A stretch of 64,000 nt of DNA, from NCBI RefSeq assembly GCF_012273895.1, contig NC_052119.1, positions 6,829,990 to 6,893,989 on the forward strand, in the 5' to 3' direction. This DNA is from Zerene cesonia. Taxonomy: Eukaryota; Arthropoda; Insecta; Lepidoptera; Pieridae. Of the stretch, positions 22,477 through 36,951 are shown piece after piece. Both the position numbers and the translations under genes were made by a program. The notes beneath the pieces were generated by a model. It saw only the letters and a program-made list of their open reading frames with translations, did not search any database and was not told the DNA's origin. The number at the start of each line of letters is the position of its first letter. Position 1 is the first letter of the stretch.

Positions 22477-25400
22477 TTCATAATGAATATATACCTACAT
22501 ATAGATATATAGCTGTAATTTTCATATAGTTGTTTTTAACAATAAATTATATTACACATATGGATTTTTTGTATCAATCCGTGACTGATTTTCAACAACA
22601 ACGATTCAAGCATGTTTACAACTAAGGACGGAGTTTTACAGCATTTGCGATAAATCCTACAACGTGCTAAGAACTTCGAAGATAACATTCAGGAGGTGTT
22701 GACATTCCATTGCGTATCGTCATGCATATGATTATTCGACTATATGGAAAATGCAATCGTTTTCATATGTCGTGTCGTATTTTTTGGGGATGAATAAGCA
22801 GAATAATTATTAAATAGTGATGCTAAACATCTAATACGTTGCAGTTCTTTTACATGTAAATATATATATCTACTGCTGTGATAAAATGTAGGTGTCTTGT
22901 GTTCATATTCATTTAGTTGTGGTACAGTACACTAAAAATGTTGCTAGAAACTTTTTTAAATGTTGTCGCTCCCGGGCGGGAACTTATAAACATGTATATC
23001 AGCTCTGCATAGAGCAGTGTTGCTAGCATCTCTGCAACATGTTGATTTCATCTTTTACTAATAAATGGTAACCATATATGGATTTAGAGGTACATAATAG
23101 GTAATACATACATATAACGGATGAGTATTGTCTTATTATTCATATGTCTATGTGCTTCAGTTAAAACCAGTAAAGAATGAAATATAGAGTAGTGTTAATA
23201 AAGAAGATAAGATACCTAACTTATTACATAGTAATGGAAACCTCCGCATCTGATTAAGTTATGCAGAAAAAGCTATTATAAGCGTGAAATTAAAGAAACT
23301 AGTTATAGTGAAAGAATGCATGCAAATTACACACAAAAGACCGTATCGAATTCTTCTTATGCAATTCGTTGTTTCTAGTAAATTATTGATTTTTCTTAAA
23401 AACTGCGTACACGAGCTATCCCTCTGTAACACGATACAATACTGGTTAGTTTGGCTTCACGCAACCGAGGGGTTAACTTAATATGATTTAAGGTCGTGGG
23501 TTAGTTAATACGCATACAAATTAGAGTAAATAACTATCCGTTTTGGAAACATTTGATTTAGAAAATGCTTTGTTTGAGAGTATCTAAGCTCAATCTATAC
23601 AAGTATTGATTGACGTGTTTGAGAAACAGTCAAATTAGCGATTTAAGATAGTCACAGTATTATACATGTATTTTCGGTATCTGTATATAACAAACCGACA
23701 AGTATAAAAATATTCGTATATCTGGCTTGTCCGATACAACTGCATGTCTGAATAGGCTGTAATAATTTTGATAGGATCTTTGCAGGTAGACGCTGATGAT
23801 TTAAGAAATAAATTAGTTAGTTAATATTATTTTGAATGCGTTTTGCTTACTTCTGAAAAATTTTTTTTTGTCATCAGTCAAACCCAACTAAGATTATTCA
23901 AAAACACTATTAAATATGCTTGGCTCCGAAATATGGTCAAATAAAGTATGAATAAAGCTTATTAAACCCACAGAACTATAGATTAAAAATACGCCATATG
24001 TGAACAAAGGGGAGAGCTGCACTTGTCACAAAAAGTAAGTGGATGGTATTGAATATGGTGATTAGAGCTTATGTGTACACCAAGCTTATTATACTAACTT
24101 TGGTAGTTTGTTAAATTTAATATAGAAGAGAATAGATACGCAATTTATACTTGGGGCGTTTTAAAAGAGCAATATCATTATAAGAAACTTTTTATTGGAC
24201 GATCATTCTGAAATTGTTACTTTTATATGTTGGATTTAAACTGTTGTTATGTGATAAAAAACTATCTTCGAATTAGAAATATGAATCATTGGTAGGTATG
24301 ATTTGCAGAATTATTGTGTAATGTTCCGGTCAGCTATGATATTGATTATATTGAGTTGAAAATAAATGTTTCGTATTACATATTAGAAATATGTAACTAC
24401 ATTATCAAACATTTGTAGTTAACGCTTTAATTTAATGATAATGAAAGTGAATCATCCCTTCATATTTCTCGGTTCTAGTTCGGACATTCAATAATATCGA
24501 TGGATGTTTATTTAAGAGAGTCTATAGCTGTCTTTTCCCTTCGGAGGCGGTTCACTTGGCCCCTGCTCCCTTTACAATTTGCCGACACAATACACTGTAC
24601 GTTATTCTATATTTTTTTACTTCGGTCATGGTCCTTGAATTACGTAATTAGCGGTTACTTATTGGGACTTGAGAGCGAGTCTCTTATAAATGTTTTTTAT
24701 CTCCAAATTAAATTAATTAGGCTTTGAAGTGCGTAACTATATGCCCGTTTTGAGGGCATTTGGTAATTGGAACTAGGAAGATTGTGAATTTTATTTTGTT
24801 TGTGTGCAGTTTTAATGCTTACATTTTTATCGAGTTATGTATGAGTTTGGTTCAATTATTAGAAGTTTGGAGATTGTTATTCTAAGCTAGTTGTTTGTGG
24901 ACAGAAAGGGAATCATTAAATGAGACTACATACATTCTTGATATTAAATGTAAGCGTTTTTTCATAAAACCTGGTGAAAGAATACTTAAGACTAAAGTGT
25001 TAGTTTATCTCTTTCAAATCTTAGAAAGAGGCTTTGCGAAGGTGAAATTATTGTCTTTACAAATTACACATCCAATATTCATTATATCAATTATCAATTA
25101 ATATACTAACAACATATGTAGTAGAAATCTACTCATTAGCTAATAATCGTATACTGCGCTAAAATTTCATTGTTTTATATAAAATGAAAGTTGTAAAACA
25201 CGAAGTATGCAGAATGAAGAAATATATCTTTACCAGTTTGCAATTACAAGTCGAAACACAGATGTATGGGCCGTTGCGGCGTGTAGTGCTTGCGTCCTCG
25301 TAGTATTATTTTACAATAATGTTTGCGTACAATACAGATGCTTGTAGTTGGGAACAGGCTACCTGCTTTAATTAGTACTTGGACGAGATTCGTTTTATAA

Positions 25401-28400
25401 ATAACATTGTCAGGACATTCGTAGTATACTTACGTGCGTAATATTGTTATGTTTTTGCTTAGCTTGATACGATGATACCTGATATGAATAATCCTCTAGA
25501 TTTATGAAGAATAGTTTGAATAGAAATGCTGTTTCGTAATTATTTTAAATTGAGATGTTTATGAATTGTTGTGTATATTTATAATTTATTTAATGTGAAA
25601 GAGTAGATTAATTTTTACTATAATGATAACGTCAGCGGGCGTTCTTATTAAAAACTTATAACGCACACTTGTTAAGTAATAAAAAATTCAATTAATAACA
25701 AGTGGTCACAAGTGCGACCTACATCATTCATTTGTTATTGTTGGTGCAAACGCTTTGCGTGACTCACCCCACTCTCACCCTCATGAGTAGCGCATTTGGT
25801 CTGACATTTACACAATAGATTAAAAAACGCGGCATAAAAAGCATCCGCGGTTATCTATTAGTATCTAGTTAGAGTTACAATCGCAGATGTTACAAAAATA
25901 ATAATCCGTGCGTGTTCCGTGCCCTCACGTTTCTGTAAGGAAAAAATATTCCTACCTGAACGGTAACTTTTAAGACAGTAGGGATTTGTTCCGTTAAATA
26001 AATAGCTGATACTTAAAGCTTAGCTACGAACAAATTGTTTTTTGAGTTGACTTAATATATAGGGCGGGGTTTATCTAAATTTGGAACGTTTAAGCCCCCG
26101 CCGTGTTCAAACATCTCGCATGAAATTAAAATATATTTTGTTCACACAAGTCCGTTTGTTAATATCATGCTTAGTAAAGTATGCAAAACGTATAATTGAT
26201 TTGTCTATAATAAAAACTTCAGCGAGATTGTCGTCGACGATTGGGTGAATTTAAGTCGTGCGTGAAAGATTAAGAAATATCATGGTGCTATTTCGTTACG
26301 AATTTGATTTGTATTTTATTGATTGAATAAACAGTTTCAAAACATAATGCTTCATTGGAGAATATACCTTATCTTAAAAGCATAAGCATCATTTCGGTTT
26401 TACGGAGCAATGCAAATAGTAATACGATACCCACCAAAATCGCAAGTGAACTAAGGAAGAGGAGTTAGTAGCAACAAGTTCGAGATTTCCTGTTACGAAA
26501 GCCACCCATCTGCGAACAAATCACTAACAAAAATATCGTATTACACACATACAACCATTGAAACGGATGTACAGAGCTATGGGAGTTTTCTGGGTGCCTT
26601 TTTTAGTTTTTTTGGTTGGACATTGAATGGTAGAGGCCAATTAATACTTCAAAGCCTGATGGGCGTGCTGGCTTGTTCCGACCGGAAAAGTTTGATCGTC
26701 GTGTACAATGGTCAGTAAGACGATATGCACTACACCTGTACACAGCGCTATACAAACCGTGTGCGAATTGCATCGCAAAACATGCATATATCACAACTTC
26801 AATGTTATTTCAATATTTTAAAAAAGAGTCGTGAAATCAAATTTTGGTTTGAAATAGCTTTAATTTATTTCGCTATCAGCAATAACGATTATAGTCAATC
26901 TATTTTATTCGGATTCTATTTTTGGAGTTGAGTACATCTATTCATATTTCTATATTATCATAATTATGGTAATTTGATATCGAGTAATTTTTTTTTCTAC
27001 ATTCTATTGTTTTATGCGCGTTATCGTGAACTTCGCAATATTTCAAGAAATGTTTCAAACGGTGGGAAATGTATCGAGTTTATGTTCAAACCCTTCAGTA
27101 TTCAGGAAACGCAATTGTAAAGTCCTGAAAAACAAGATGGCGCTGTTTTCAAAAAATGTTTCGTCCCAATTTTTATATGACTGAAAGAGTATATTTTTAA
27201 TATGGTCAAAAACATGAAATAAAAATGTGCTTTATTTGACTAATCGGAATCGGAAGGATTTATAAGTATATTAGTAGTAGTTTAGTAGTTATTAGGTATG
27301 TTTGGATTCAATTCAATACACCAAATAAATTAATGATTTATATTTCAAACTTACATGAGTAAACTAATATTAAGTATCTAGTTCTAAAACTAACGATCTT
27401 ATCTCAAAATCACTAGTTACCTATCACGACCATCAATTCAGCTCAGAGTTACCTACTGCTAGATAAATATTATAATTCTGAATTACAACTTACGTTACAC
27501 CTGTCCATATAAGTTTATCACTAATATCACTGTACAAATAAATCGTGCAATGTATCTACGAATATCGCATAAAGCCTGAGATCCGATAAACTAACGACTA
27601 GATACAGCAAATCTTTAATGAAATCTAGACTGTGAAATCTTTACTGGATTTTAATTGAGGAAGAAATTATTTAGCTTTTATCACACTGTACATGCATAAT
27701 ATTAAACAGGCTATTAAATAATTAAACAACTTATTGTCATTAAGATGAAATTTTATTTTGTGTTTATTTTGGACAAATGTTTCAATTAATCTAGAAGAAA
27801 CAAAATTGAACAAACATGAAAAAAAACAAAAACAATTCAAAGAAATGTTGTGATCACTGTAAACTGATAACTATAACCTTTATATATGCAAAACATATGA
27901 TTGTCATTTATATGCAGAATGACATTTAATATCTGCCGATGTATAAAGTATTGGTAGAACAAACGTTCGCCTTGTGGGGGGGCGGCGGCCGTATATTATA
28001 CTTTAATAGGAACCCTTAAACGATCTTAAGTTTTATTACCTAATCGTAGAGATCATCGCTAGGAGGTCCCGCTGGGATACCTTATAAATTGGAGTATTTA
28101 CTATACTTGGGAGGAAACAATCGGCAAATAATTAATTAATAAAACATGGTGATATGTGGAACATTAAAGCGAAATAATGGCCGTGTCCTCGTGGCTGGAC
28201 TTACCTACGTGTTTTGTTTATAAAACTATACTTATTTAGCGAACTCTAGCTACTTTTAATGACTTAATCTTATCTTGCAAAATCTATAAATAAATAACAA
28301 TTACACTGTGATATATTCTATTACATATTTATTATTCGAGACGTTCATTCCATATTCATTTTATACTCCATAATTAGTTTATTCATCGAGTTTAATTACG

Positions 28401-31400
28401 TGACAATCAATTTAATCGATACTAATATAGAAAATGAAAACAATTTACGTCGAACTCTGATCGGTAATATATAAAGCTTAAGTATTGAATGTCTAAAGCG
28501 CAATAACAATTATGGGAACATAAAATTTTAATAACAAAGAGGGATACGAGTATTACTGAGCGCATAATTATTATAAAGTATTCTAAAGAAATGATACGAC
28601 ATAAAGGTGAAGCTTAAAGTCTACACGCCGGGTGTCGGATGGTCACCATTAAACAGGATTTGCTTTCGTTTTGATCTTGTTGCGGCTTATGAGAACGTTT
28701 CTCTATGAGACCTCTTTCTTTCATACCTGGCATAATAACTTTAGATTTAAATTGGTATAGAATTTTTAAAAACACAGATACATAGAATTCGCTTCAATCA
28801 GTTTTGTTCACATATTTTGATTAAACAATTTAATAAAAATGTATATCTTATCTTTGAGTACGGGGCGAAATTTATTTGAATCTTGAAGATTTAAAGATTT
28901 ATAGATTTTACGTAGATTAACGTTGAAAATACAATTTGTGATATATTTTGAACACATAATATTTTAATAATGGTTGAACGATCTTTGTTTGATATGTTTT
29001 AAAGTGAATGTATGAAATATTTACTAAAATTCAAACCTTTTTTTTACAACGTTAATTTAATTTTCGGTGATATGTACTATAAAGAATAAATTGCAAAATA
29101 CTGTAAACTATTAATAAAAACTTTCATATAATAGAAACAAATGACAAAGAAAAAGACAAAGAAATCTATAGTAACATGTTACATTTGTTTACCAAAAACA
29201 TATACCTACCTGTTAAATTTGTTTATCAAAAACGGTTCTGAATAAAAAACAATCAAATCAAAACCTCGTCCCATTCATCGCAATGTAACTGTTAAAAATA
29301 AAAGTCGTTCATAATGAATTTAAATTTAATCTTGTAATTTGTGACTTAGATAAATATTTAAATAACATTTGGATAATCAACGCTGTATTTACAAACATCT
29401 AGATATGGTGTATATTAATTTAACTACCATAATAATAATAAAACGCTTTTGGACTTTTTGCCTAATTAATTAACCTCGCAATTGAAACAGGCTACGGTTT
29501 ATTGCATTATGGTATTTTGGTGCTATATGAATAATTAATGAATTAAAAACGCTTTTTATTAACTTCGATATTGCATTCCATACTTGATGCCACACTGAAT
29601 TTTTTGTCGTCGTATGAATTGCGTTATAAAGAGCCGTGTAATAATTATTAATCATCCATTAAAATGTCGACGAAGTCAATATTTTTTGTGTTTTGCAAAT
29701 ATGTTTAACAAATGTTTCAAGAATACTTATAACAAAATTGGAAACATTAATCTAATTATCTTTAATATTAAAATAAAGTACACATTTAAACAATAGGCCT
29801 ATTAAGCGCAATTCGCGAATTCGTACTAAAGGAGCCGCACGCATATTCTCCCGCGCAATCGAAATCAAAGCGGCCGCCATGTTTGCATTTCGATCTGCAG
29901 CGGAGCTGTGTTTAAGTTGACTCGGGAATTATATCGCAACGATTAGTGTAATAACTGGTTACTTCACTGGGTTTTGTTTTTTCCAGGCATGTGCTTTCTG
30001 ACATCCATACGAATTGAATCGAGCGCCGATTGTTTGGGTCAGCTGCATTGTTTTACGCGCAATAGAAGATCTCTGCGTTGTTTATTTGCGTTTCGTCTTT
30101 ATTATTCAAACGAACTTACTATATGTTAAATACAATACAATAAAATTTATGTGTTTTGGTTATGGTTACAATTATTGAGACTGTTAATATCATATTTGAT
30201 TTATCGAACTTCAATATTTCTTTAGATATAAAAAGTAAATTAATCTTTTGTAAACTATTAGAAGTAAACTTAAAAAAATTATATCTGTTAATTTAAAGAA
30301 CTCAAGAATTCCCGCTATTTCCCTTTGTAGGTTCAACAATGCCATGTGAATCTGTAAGAAAAACAATGCACGTTAATGATAGTCCACGCTTTGTAAAATA
30401 AATAAGGCTAAAACGAATATAATGCGCGCATTTATTAATTCAAAGTCAGCGGTCATGTTTTTTAATTTAATAATTGCATAGGATAACGAAACGAATGAGT
30501 TTAAATGAGTAAAACGATAATGTATCGCAATATCATTAAGCTGGAAGATTGCACGCCCGCTTATTTATGCATGAACACTGGCGAACGGGAAGCTCTCGGC
30601 TCTACGTCGAAATACTGCGCTTGTGTGCTGCCTTCAAATTATTGTGTGTAATGATTGCTGAATAAGAAAACGACGAATGATACGTAAGTGATGTTGAAGC
30701 AGCAATGTAGCATTGTCGTGTATTTGTATCGTAAATATTGATTGCGCTGCGAAGAGGCGCTTGTAATTGCGTGCGGCTCCGAACGAACGCAGCTTTTATA
30801 AAACTCGTTGGAAACCGCACGGAATGTAAACCAGAATCCTCCAAGACATTAATGTGTATTTATTGTGAGCGTTCCGTAATGTTTTTATCTGCGGCTCGTT
30901 CGTACGGGACGATTTACTCGGATACGCGTTAGAACAAAAGTTACTTTTTCGTGTTCGTAATACGGATTTCAGGTTTCGATAAATGACGTTTACGTATCGT
31001 ATTTTGTCTTTTTTATCGCGTCGTAAACGATTAACGAAGCCATTATTAGAGTCGTTCGTAAACAGTTTTTACTGCGTTTTTAAGCTACTTAATGTATTTA
31101 TCTAGAGCGGACGCGATTGAAATATAAGCAATTACAAAGTGAGGCAGCTGCGTCGGTGAATGTGGAAGTATAGCTCTGTAGGACTATTAGTGCCTCGGGG
31201 AAATTAAAAAGCTAACAACTGCCCCGTCCCGCGCCAAATTAACTTGTTCACTTGACGTTTGGTAACACAAGACAGAGGAACTGTGTCTTATGACAGATCA
31301 TTTATTAATGTTCCTTGAAACTAAAATGTTAGAACGATAAACATTATGTCTGCGTTTATATTTACGGTTTTAATAACTTTGCTATAGAAAAAATATTTTC

Positions 31401-34022
31401 AGGTAAATTTCTATGTCATTAATTTAATCTTACACTTCTTATGAATAATTGATTTGTATATTGAGAGACTATTTGATAAGACATTTATTAATGATTTTTT
31501 ATTTGATAATACGAACACAATTATTATTACTTACAAGAAATAGAAAATAAAATAAAAATATAATACATTGTAAATTCTTATAGTACAACAACCGTACTAA
31601 ATCAGGCATCCATACCAGAAAATCGATGCATCAACACGCGCTAATTATTTCTTTCAGGATAAGTGATTCTTTACAATCCTTGGCAGCATTTGAGTTGTCG
31701 TCTAAATGTGGAAAGTCTTTGATCAGCGAATATTCCAAGAAAGACATATTATTTTCGTGAGTGAGTTGTCGCCTTTAAATTAATTTGTGGAAGGATCATA
31801 ATGATTTGCCGTAAATAATTTTATATGTATATTTCGTTATAAATTCAAATTACCATCAAAATCCTTAGAAATTGTCACAGACAATATAATTGATATTAAA
31901 GTAATTAATGATTTATGATACTATTTAACCTACATGATATCGAGAAATTATATATTGGGATATATTGATAACGAAGTATTCTTTCGTGACACATAAAGCA
32001 CTACGAAATGCCCCTTTTATATAGGAACCGAATATACATAAATAAAAAAAAAATACATGTATAATTTCAAGAAATAGGTACTACCTACACCAAGATTTGT
32101 CATAATACATAATACACTTTAAATGAAGTCATATTGCAATTCCGAAAGCAGTATTCGTAATGTACTAAATTACGAAATGATTAGAATCGATTGTCTCAAT
32201 TAAATCAAATAGCTCGCCCGACACAGGGTGACTTGCGATTGAGTATGTTTACAGATGACAACCTCTGTCATCTCTAATTGATCCTGAATGGATTTCAACG
32301 ATAAGTGGGACATCCATTTTGGTCTAACTTTCGTCTTTGTCACAAGGGCTTGTTATGATGGAATGTTGTTTTAAAAGGTGTGCTCAGGCTTTTATACCGT
32401 AGTTTGCTCACAGCGTTTGTTGGGTGTTTTTGTTTTCTTTTTATATATTTTAATCTAATTGTTAATAATAATGATTTAACAATTTTGTAAAAGAGAAATT
32501 ATATCTGATAGGATACCATTTTCAGTTTTACGTTTATTATCTTTTTCAAAAATTATTTATATCTCTTATAATCAAAAACAGCACGTTAAAAACCCCCAGT
32601 CGATTAAACTCACTGATAATATTAAAACATTGGTCTTCAGTCATATAAATACTATAAGTATAAACATCAAAGATAAAATAGGTTATAATTAATATAATTT
32701 GATATCCACTCCATAAATGGCCTCTTAAAACTGGAGCCTTAGAGTTGCGTGTACAACCACACATTTCCTTATTCTTTACAGCGTAAATGATGATGAGTCT
32801 AATTTTTGAATGTTCCACACGAAAACAATTGTCAAATAAATAATAATGTGTCTGAGCAGGAAGTTATTATTCTAGCGAGATGCCTCAGAATTGTTTTAAA
32901 ATCCATTACGCTTCGATGTCACAGGCTAATTTTCCAGTAGTTGATTTCGGCCACACACAGTCGAGTTTGTGTAAAGAGCTAATAACTATTATCTGGAATG
33001 GTAAGTGGAGTGCGTCAATGAAAATTATGATTAATATCAGTTTAAATAACGGTATAGTGAGAGTCTCGTATCGTGCGACCTCTTACGCCGTCTTTGTCTA
33101 TTCGTTGTAAAGCAGTTTATATTAATTTACAATTTGACGATCTGTATCTTTACAGTTATAATGGTGATGGATAGGGTTCAGTTTTTGCCAAATATGTAGA
33201 TATTTCTTTTATCAATTTTGAAGTATTACAGATCTTCAGATGTCATTGACCCGTTTCAATGTAAAGCGTTTAGATAAAAACATTGTACAACAATTTAAAA
33301 ATATACGATTTTGTTATGAAAAAAGTGAGTAATAAAATCATGTATTATTTGAATAATAAAAATACGCTTCTACATTTTGCTTTTTCATTCAAAAGTTTCA
33401 CCGCGAAGTTAACAATTTTTTATAAGCATTTACGATCACTAACCGTTCATTAGTATTCAATGGCTCGAACAGAAAAATACCAATACATATTCACATCACA
33501 CAAAGCGCCGACAAATCAGTAAGGAGATTGTGTGAATTGCAATGCATCATTCAATTGCTACCTTCCTGTTTCAACGACGCGTGGTGAGATAGTGGTCAAC
33601 CGTGACTTAATTATCCTAGAGCCATATGTACTTCCTTTGATGGCTAGAAAACTATTGCATAATCGCATTGTAAAAATATAAAAAAGCATATGAATAGAAA
33701 ACAGTTAGAAAGAACACGGTGAAACAATTAAGTTTTTATCTGTTTCAATTTAATAAATTTAAAGAAGTTGAATTAGAAAATGAAGATAAAGATTGATACA
33801 ACATCTTTAAGAATTGCGATTTTGTTTTCCTTAGATGCATTGTCTTTCTCCTACTACTCACATCTAATTAATCATACGATTTGTCAATGAATGCGTGGGT
33901 TCGTATCCCTGGATAAATGTTGTTAGGATTTACTTATAAACTTTCGATACTAGTACGTTCAATTGTTAGGTACTTCTATGATTGCATGATTAGAAATCTT
34001 ATACCTTTAAACGAGCAATTCT

Positions 34023-34024
<2 letters not shown>
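22477..34024. other. Long intergenic stretch, no gene recognised
   Basis: About 11.5 kb in which no open frame exceeds about 90 codons and none carries a recognisable motif. Higher-complexity or GC-richer islands are visible at about 24536-24680, 26610-26770, 29810-30080 and 30536-30940. I see no tRNA, rRNA or known microRNA sequence. Confidence 0.5.
30536..30940. other. GC-richer island; possible conserved non-coding element
   Basis: Balanced composition with many CpGs ('attgcgctgcgaagaggcgc', 'gcgtgcggctccgaacgaac') between AT-rich flanks. Short open frames on both strands (80 and 64 codons) overlap and look like by-products of the low stop-codon density. Function unknown; inference from composition only. 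Confidence 0.25.

Positions 34025-34062
<38 letters not shown>
34025..34062. repeat. (TA)n microsatellite
   Basis: A pure TA run of about 38 bases directly preceding the repeat body at 34063, the same arrangement as the TA run at 18030 in front of another repeat fragment. Confidence 0.97.
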
Positions 34063-34065
<3 letters not shown>

Positions 34066-34430
34066 GGGATCTCGGAATCGGCTCCAACGATTTTCATGAA
34101 ATTTAGTATATAGGGGTTTTCGAGGGCGATAAATCGATCTAGCTAGGAATTTTTTTTAGAAAATGTCATATTCGTGTTTTATTCGTGTTTTTTTTTCCCT
34201 GACATCTATTGGTGAATAGTAATACTATTTTGCTTCGTAGACAGCTGGACAACTGAAATAATGTCATATTCGTGTTTTATTCGTGTTTTTTTTTCCTGAC
34301 ATCTATTGGTGAAGAATAATACTATTCGCTTCGTAGATAGCTGGACAACTGAAATAACACAGGCACTTTTTATACCGATATTCCTACGGGATACGGACTT
34401 ACGCGGTTTCAACCGCGGGTCACAGCTAGT
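34063..34430 (+). repeat. Composite interspersed repeat, Helitron-like tail
   Basis: 34063-34155 carries 'tcggaatcggctccaacgat' and 'aaatcgatctagctagga', wording of a second common lepidopteran repeat. From 34234 onward it carries the Helitron-like 3' body also seen at 19392 ('tagctggacaact', 'tattcctacgggatacggac', terminal 'cacagctagt'). The two are joined by a 98-bp tandem duplication, listed separately. Confidence 0.75.
34163..34356. repeat. 98-bp tandem duplication within the repeat
   Basis: Units 34163-34260 (98 bp) and 34261-34356 (96 bp) both start 'atgtcatattcgtgttttat' and both end 'tagctggacaactgaaata' or a one-base variant. They differ by a few substitutions and small indels in the T tract and near 'gaatagtaat'. 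Confidence 0.93.
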
Positions 34431-36951
34431 AACTATTTTATACTCGCAAACTCAGTATCAAGCGAGATAAAGATAAGTTATCAAAGGATTTGTGTAAGAT
34501 GTTTTGTAGATAAACAAACACATCATTGTATGTATCCATTTATATGAATGTTTAAAATAATAAATAAAGTGTAATTTTTTAGTACTTCAACAAACCAGAA
34601 GTCTAATGACTGCTCGTCTAGAAACCTATGTGTAGTGTTAGTAGTAAACTGGAACCTCGCAGATAAGATATTTCCAAATAAATCATACAGTTAAGATGTC
34701 CGGCGGTTTGGTTTTTATTACGCTAATTAGGCAAGCACGATTGTGGCTCTCATTTGCCTAGCTCCCACTTAATTTAAAAGTAATGATTGTATCAAAACAT
34801 AAAGTAGCATGTAAATAAATAACAGTTCATGGTTGTTGTTATAATTCTAGTATGGACTATAATCACATAATAAACTCAAGCACTTTCTCGTATCGAGTGC
34901 CGAACGTTTGTTTAATGTAGCCACTTGATTAGATCGCTAACTATTGTCGATGAAGATATATGGAGATATAGGCAATATAAGTACGTTAGTGGTTACTAAT
35001 CTTATTGTATTCATGTCTGATTTGCCGGAATGATTAAGTGTGTCCGGTCGGTGAGTTATTTATAGGAAAAAATAGCAAAATTGTTCTTTGTCTTTTTTGT
35101 CTTTTATGTACAGCCAATAAATGCCTAAAATGATAAATATAGATTTGGTATCTACATTTGTATTTATAGTGCGTAAAGTAGGTTTTTTTTTAAGTAATTA
35201 TTCTTTGTTTAAAAGTATACATTAGAAAAGATTCATTGCATTTTTTAGAAGCATACAGCCGATTTAAAGTTTTTGAAGTTGTTAGGTTTTCATAAATGAA
35301 TATAAACGTTTTATAAGATATGTTTTATGGCTAATATTGACATTAGCAACTCCTGAGAACGTCCAAGTGAAGCTGTATGTACTGACAGCCCTATATTTAA
35401 TAATAGTTCTCTGAAGATTATCTCAACGTCCGCCCAGAGCGGGTGGTAGCCGTCATTATGCAATTGAAAACTTAGTGAATTATTACGCACGATAATAATC
35501 TCCATAAATAAATAAACGGTGGAAGTGAGCGGCGGAATTATGTTGTGATAGCTCTGGAGGTATGTCAAGGAGGTAGTCTGAATATTATAATATAATGCCC
35601 GTCTATTACGACGAAATGCCTTTCTCTATTATATTCTTATGCGTTTTAAAGGTTAAATATTATGCTGTTATTGTCAGCACTTTTTATATAGGTATGATGA
35701 ACAATTATCTTGATACACAATACATTATTGAGGTGATGAATAAAATGGAACATTTTTGAAATCGATTGTGTTAGTAATTTGGTCTATTCCCTCTAATATA
35801 AAAGTATTCATTCACTTCTGGCTATACCACATAATATAGTCTCGTATCTCAGCGAGTTTGCAATGTGTTTGTGTGTTTGTATTGGCAAGGAATTTGCCCT
35901 ACTGTCTTGTGTCTTGACATACGTACCTACTAACGTCTTTATCCGTATAAATTCATGTTCCACCTCGTAAGTCTTTCATTTCGTCTCGTAGCACGTCACA
36001 TCGCAGTCAAGCTGACGTCTGCAATGTGATGGAATCGTCTACACGGTGACGTATTCCTTATAAATATCCATGTAGTCAACTGTTTTCTCAATACATCGTA
36101 TTGCCTTCGTTTTACTATGGATGCACCTGGCTGGTTTCTTAAAAAAAGTTATTGGATTAAAACGCATTTATAGCGAAGTTCGTTTTCGAATAATCTATTC
36201 AAAAAGTTTTCTTTTGTTCAGTGATTCGATATATGAACTATATTATCAGTATAAAATCTTAAAATCCGAGCAAATAAATTAGTTTAATAATTTAGTGTCG
36301 TAATATTTAGATTGACTGTATACTCTTTATAATATCAGTGACAACATAAAAGAATTAGTTGTAATATACGTCGCAAATTAAAGTATTTCATTCAGCCCGA
36401 TTTCCCCCACAGAGAATCATGTTACAAACGATTTGTTAATTAAATAATACTCTGACAAACCAAACATAAGCTCATGACGTTGTGGCGAAACAAAGGTTAA
36501 GCGTTCAATATTAGTGAGGTTCTTGTATTAATGAGATATTTGGGAAAGGTTTAATTCCTCCAGGGCCTTGGCTTCGATCAATTATTCCATAAAGTTGTCT
36601 CTGTAGCTATTGGGCACGGTTGAGCGCTTGCTTCTAATTGAATTTATGCATGATGACGGCCGGCCTGGTTATTGCTAATTGATTGAATATTGGTAACGAT
36701 GTGGATATATAGGATCTAGTATGTGAATTTGTTATTTGTGGTTGGGAGATCTGTGTTCTTCGTTGATTTTGTAATGCCTGAGGCTTGTATTGAGTGTAGT
36801 ATTTGAGAAGGTTGAAATTTATAATGGATTTGCAGCTATCGTATTGAAGCATGTTCGATAGTAAGTATATAATAAATTTAATTATAATTACAGTACAGAT
36901 TAAACATTTTTAAATGTAATGTTATGTCCTAATTTATAAAACATAATAATC
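34431..36951. other. Intergenic DNA, nothing recognised
   Basis: AT-rich with short open frames only (85 codons at most, 35311-35568 minus). A CpG-richer patch at about 35985-36055 is the only compositional feature. Confidence 0.55.

Noticed and set aside
33890..33915. B-box-like GGTTCGTATCC
   Set aside because: No A-box at the right distance and no acceptor stem. At most a fragment of an old SINE.
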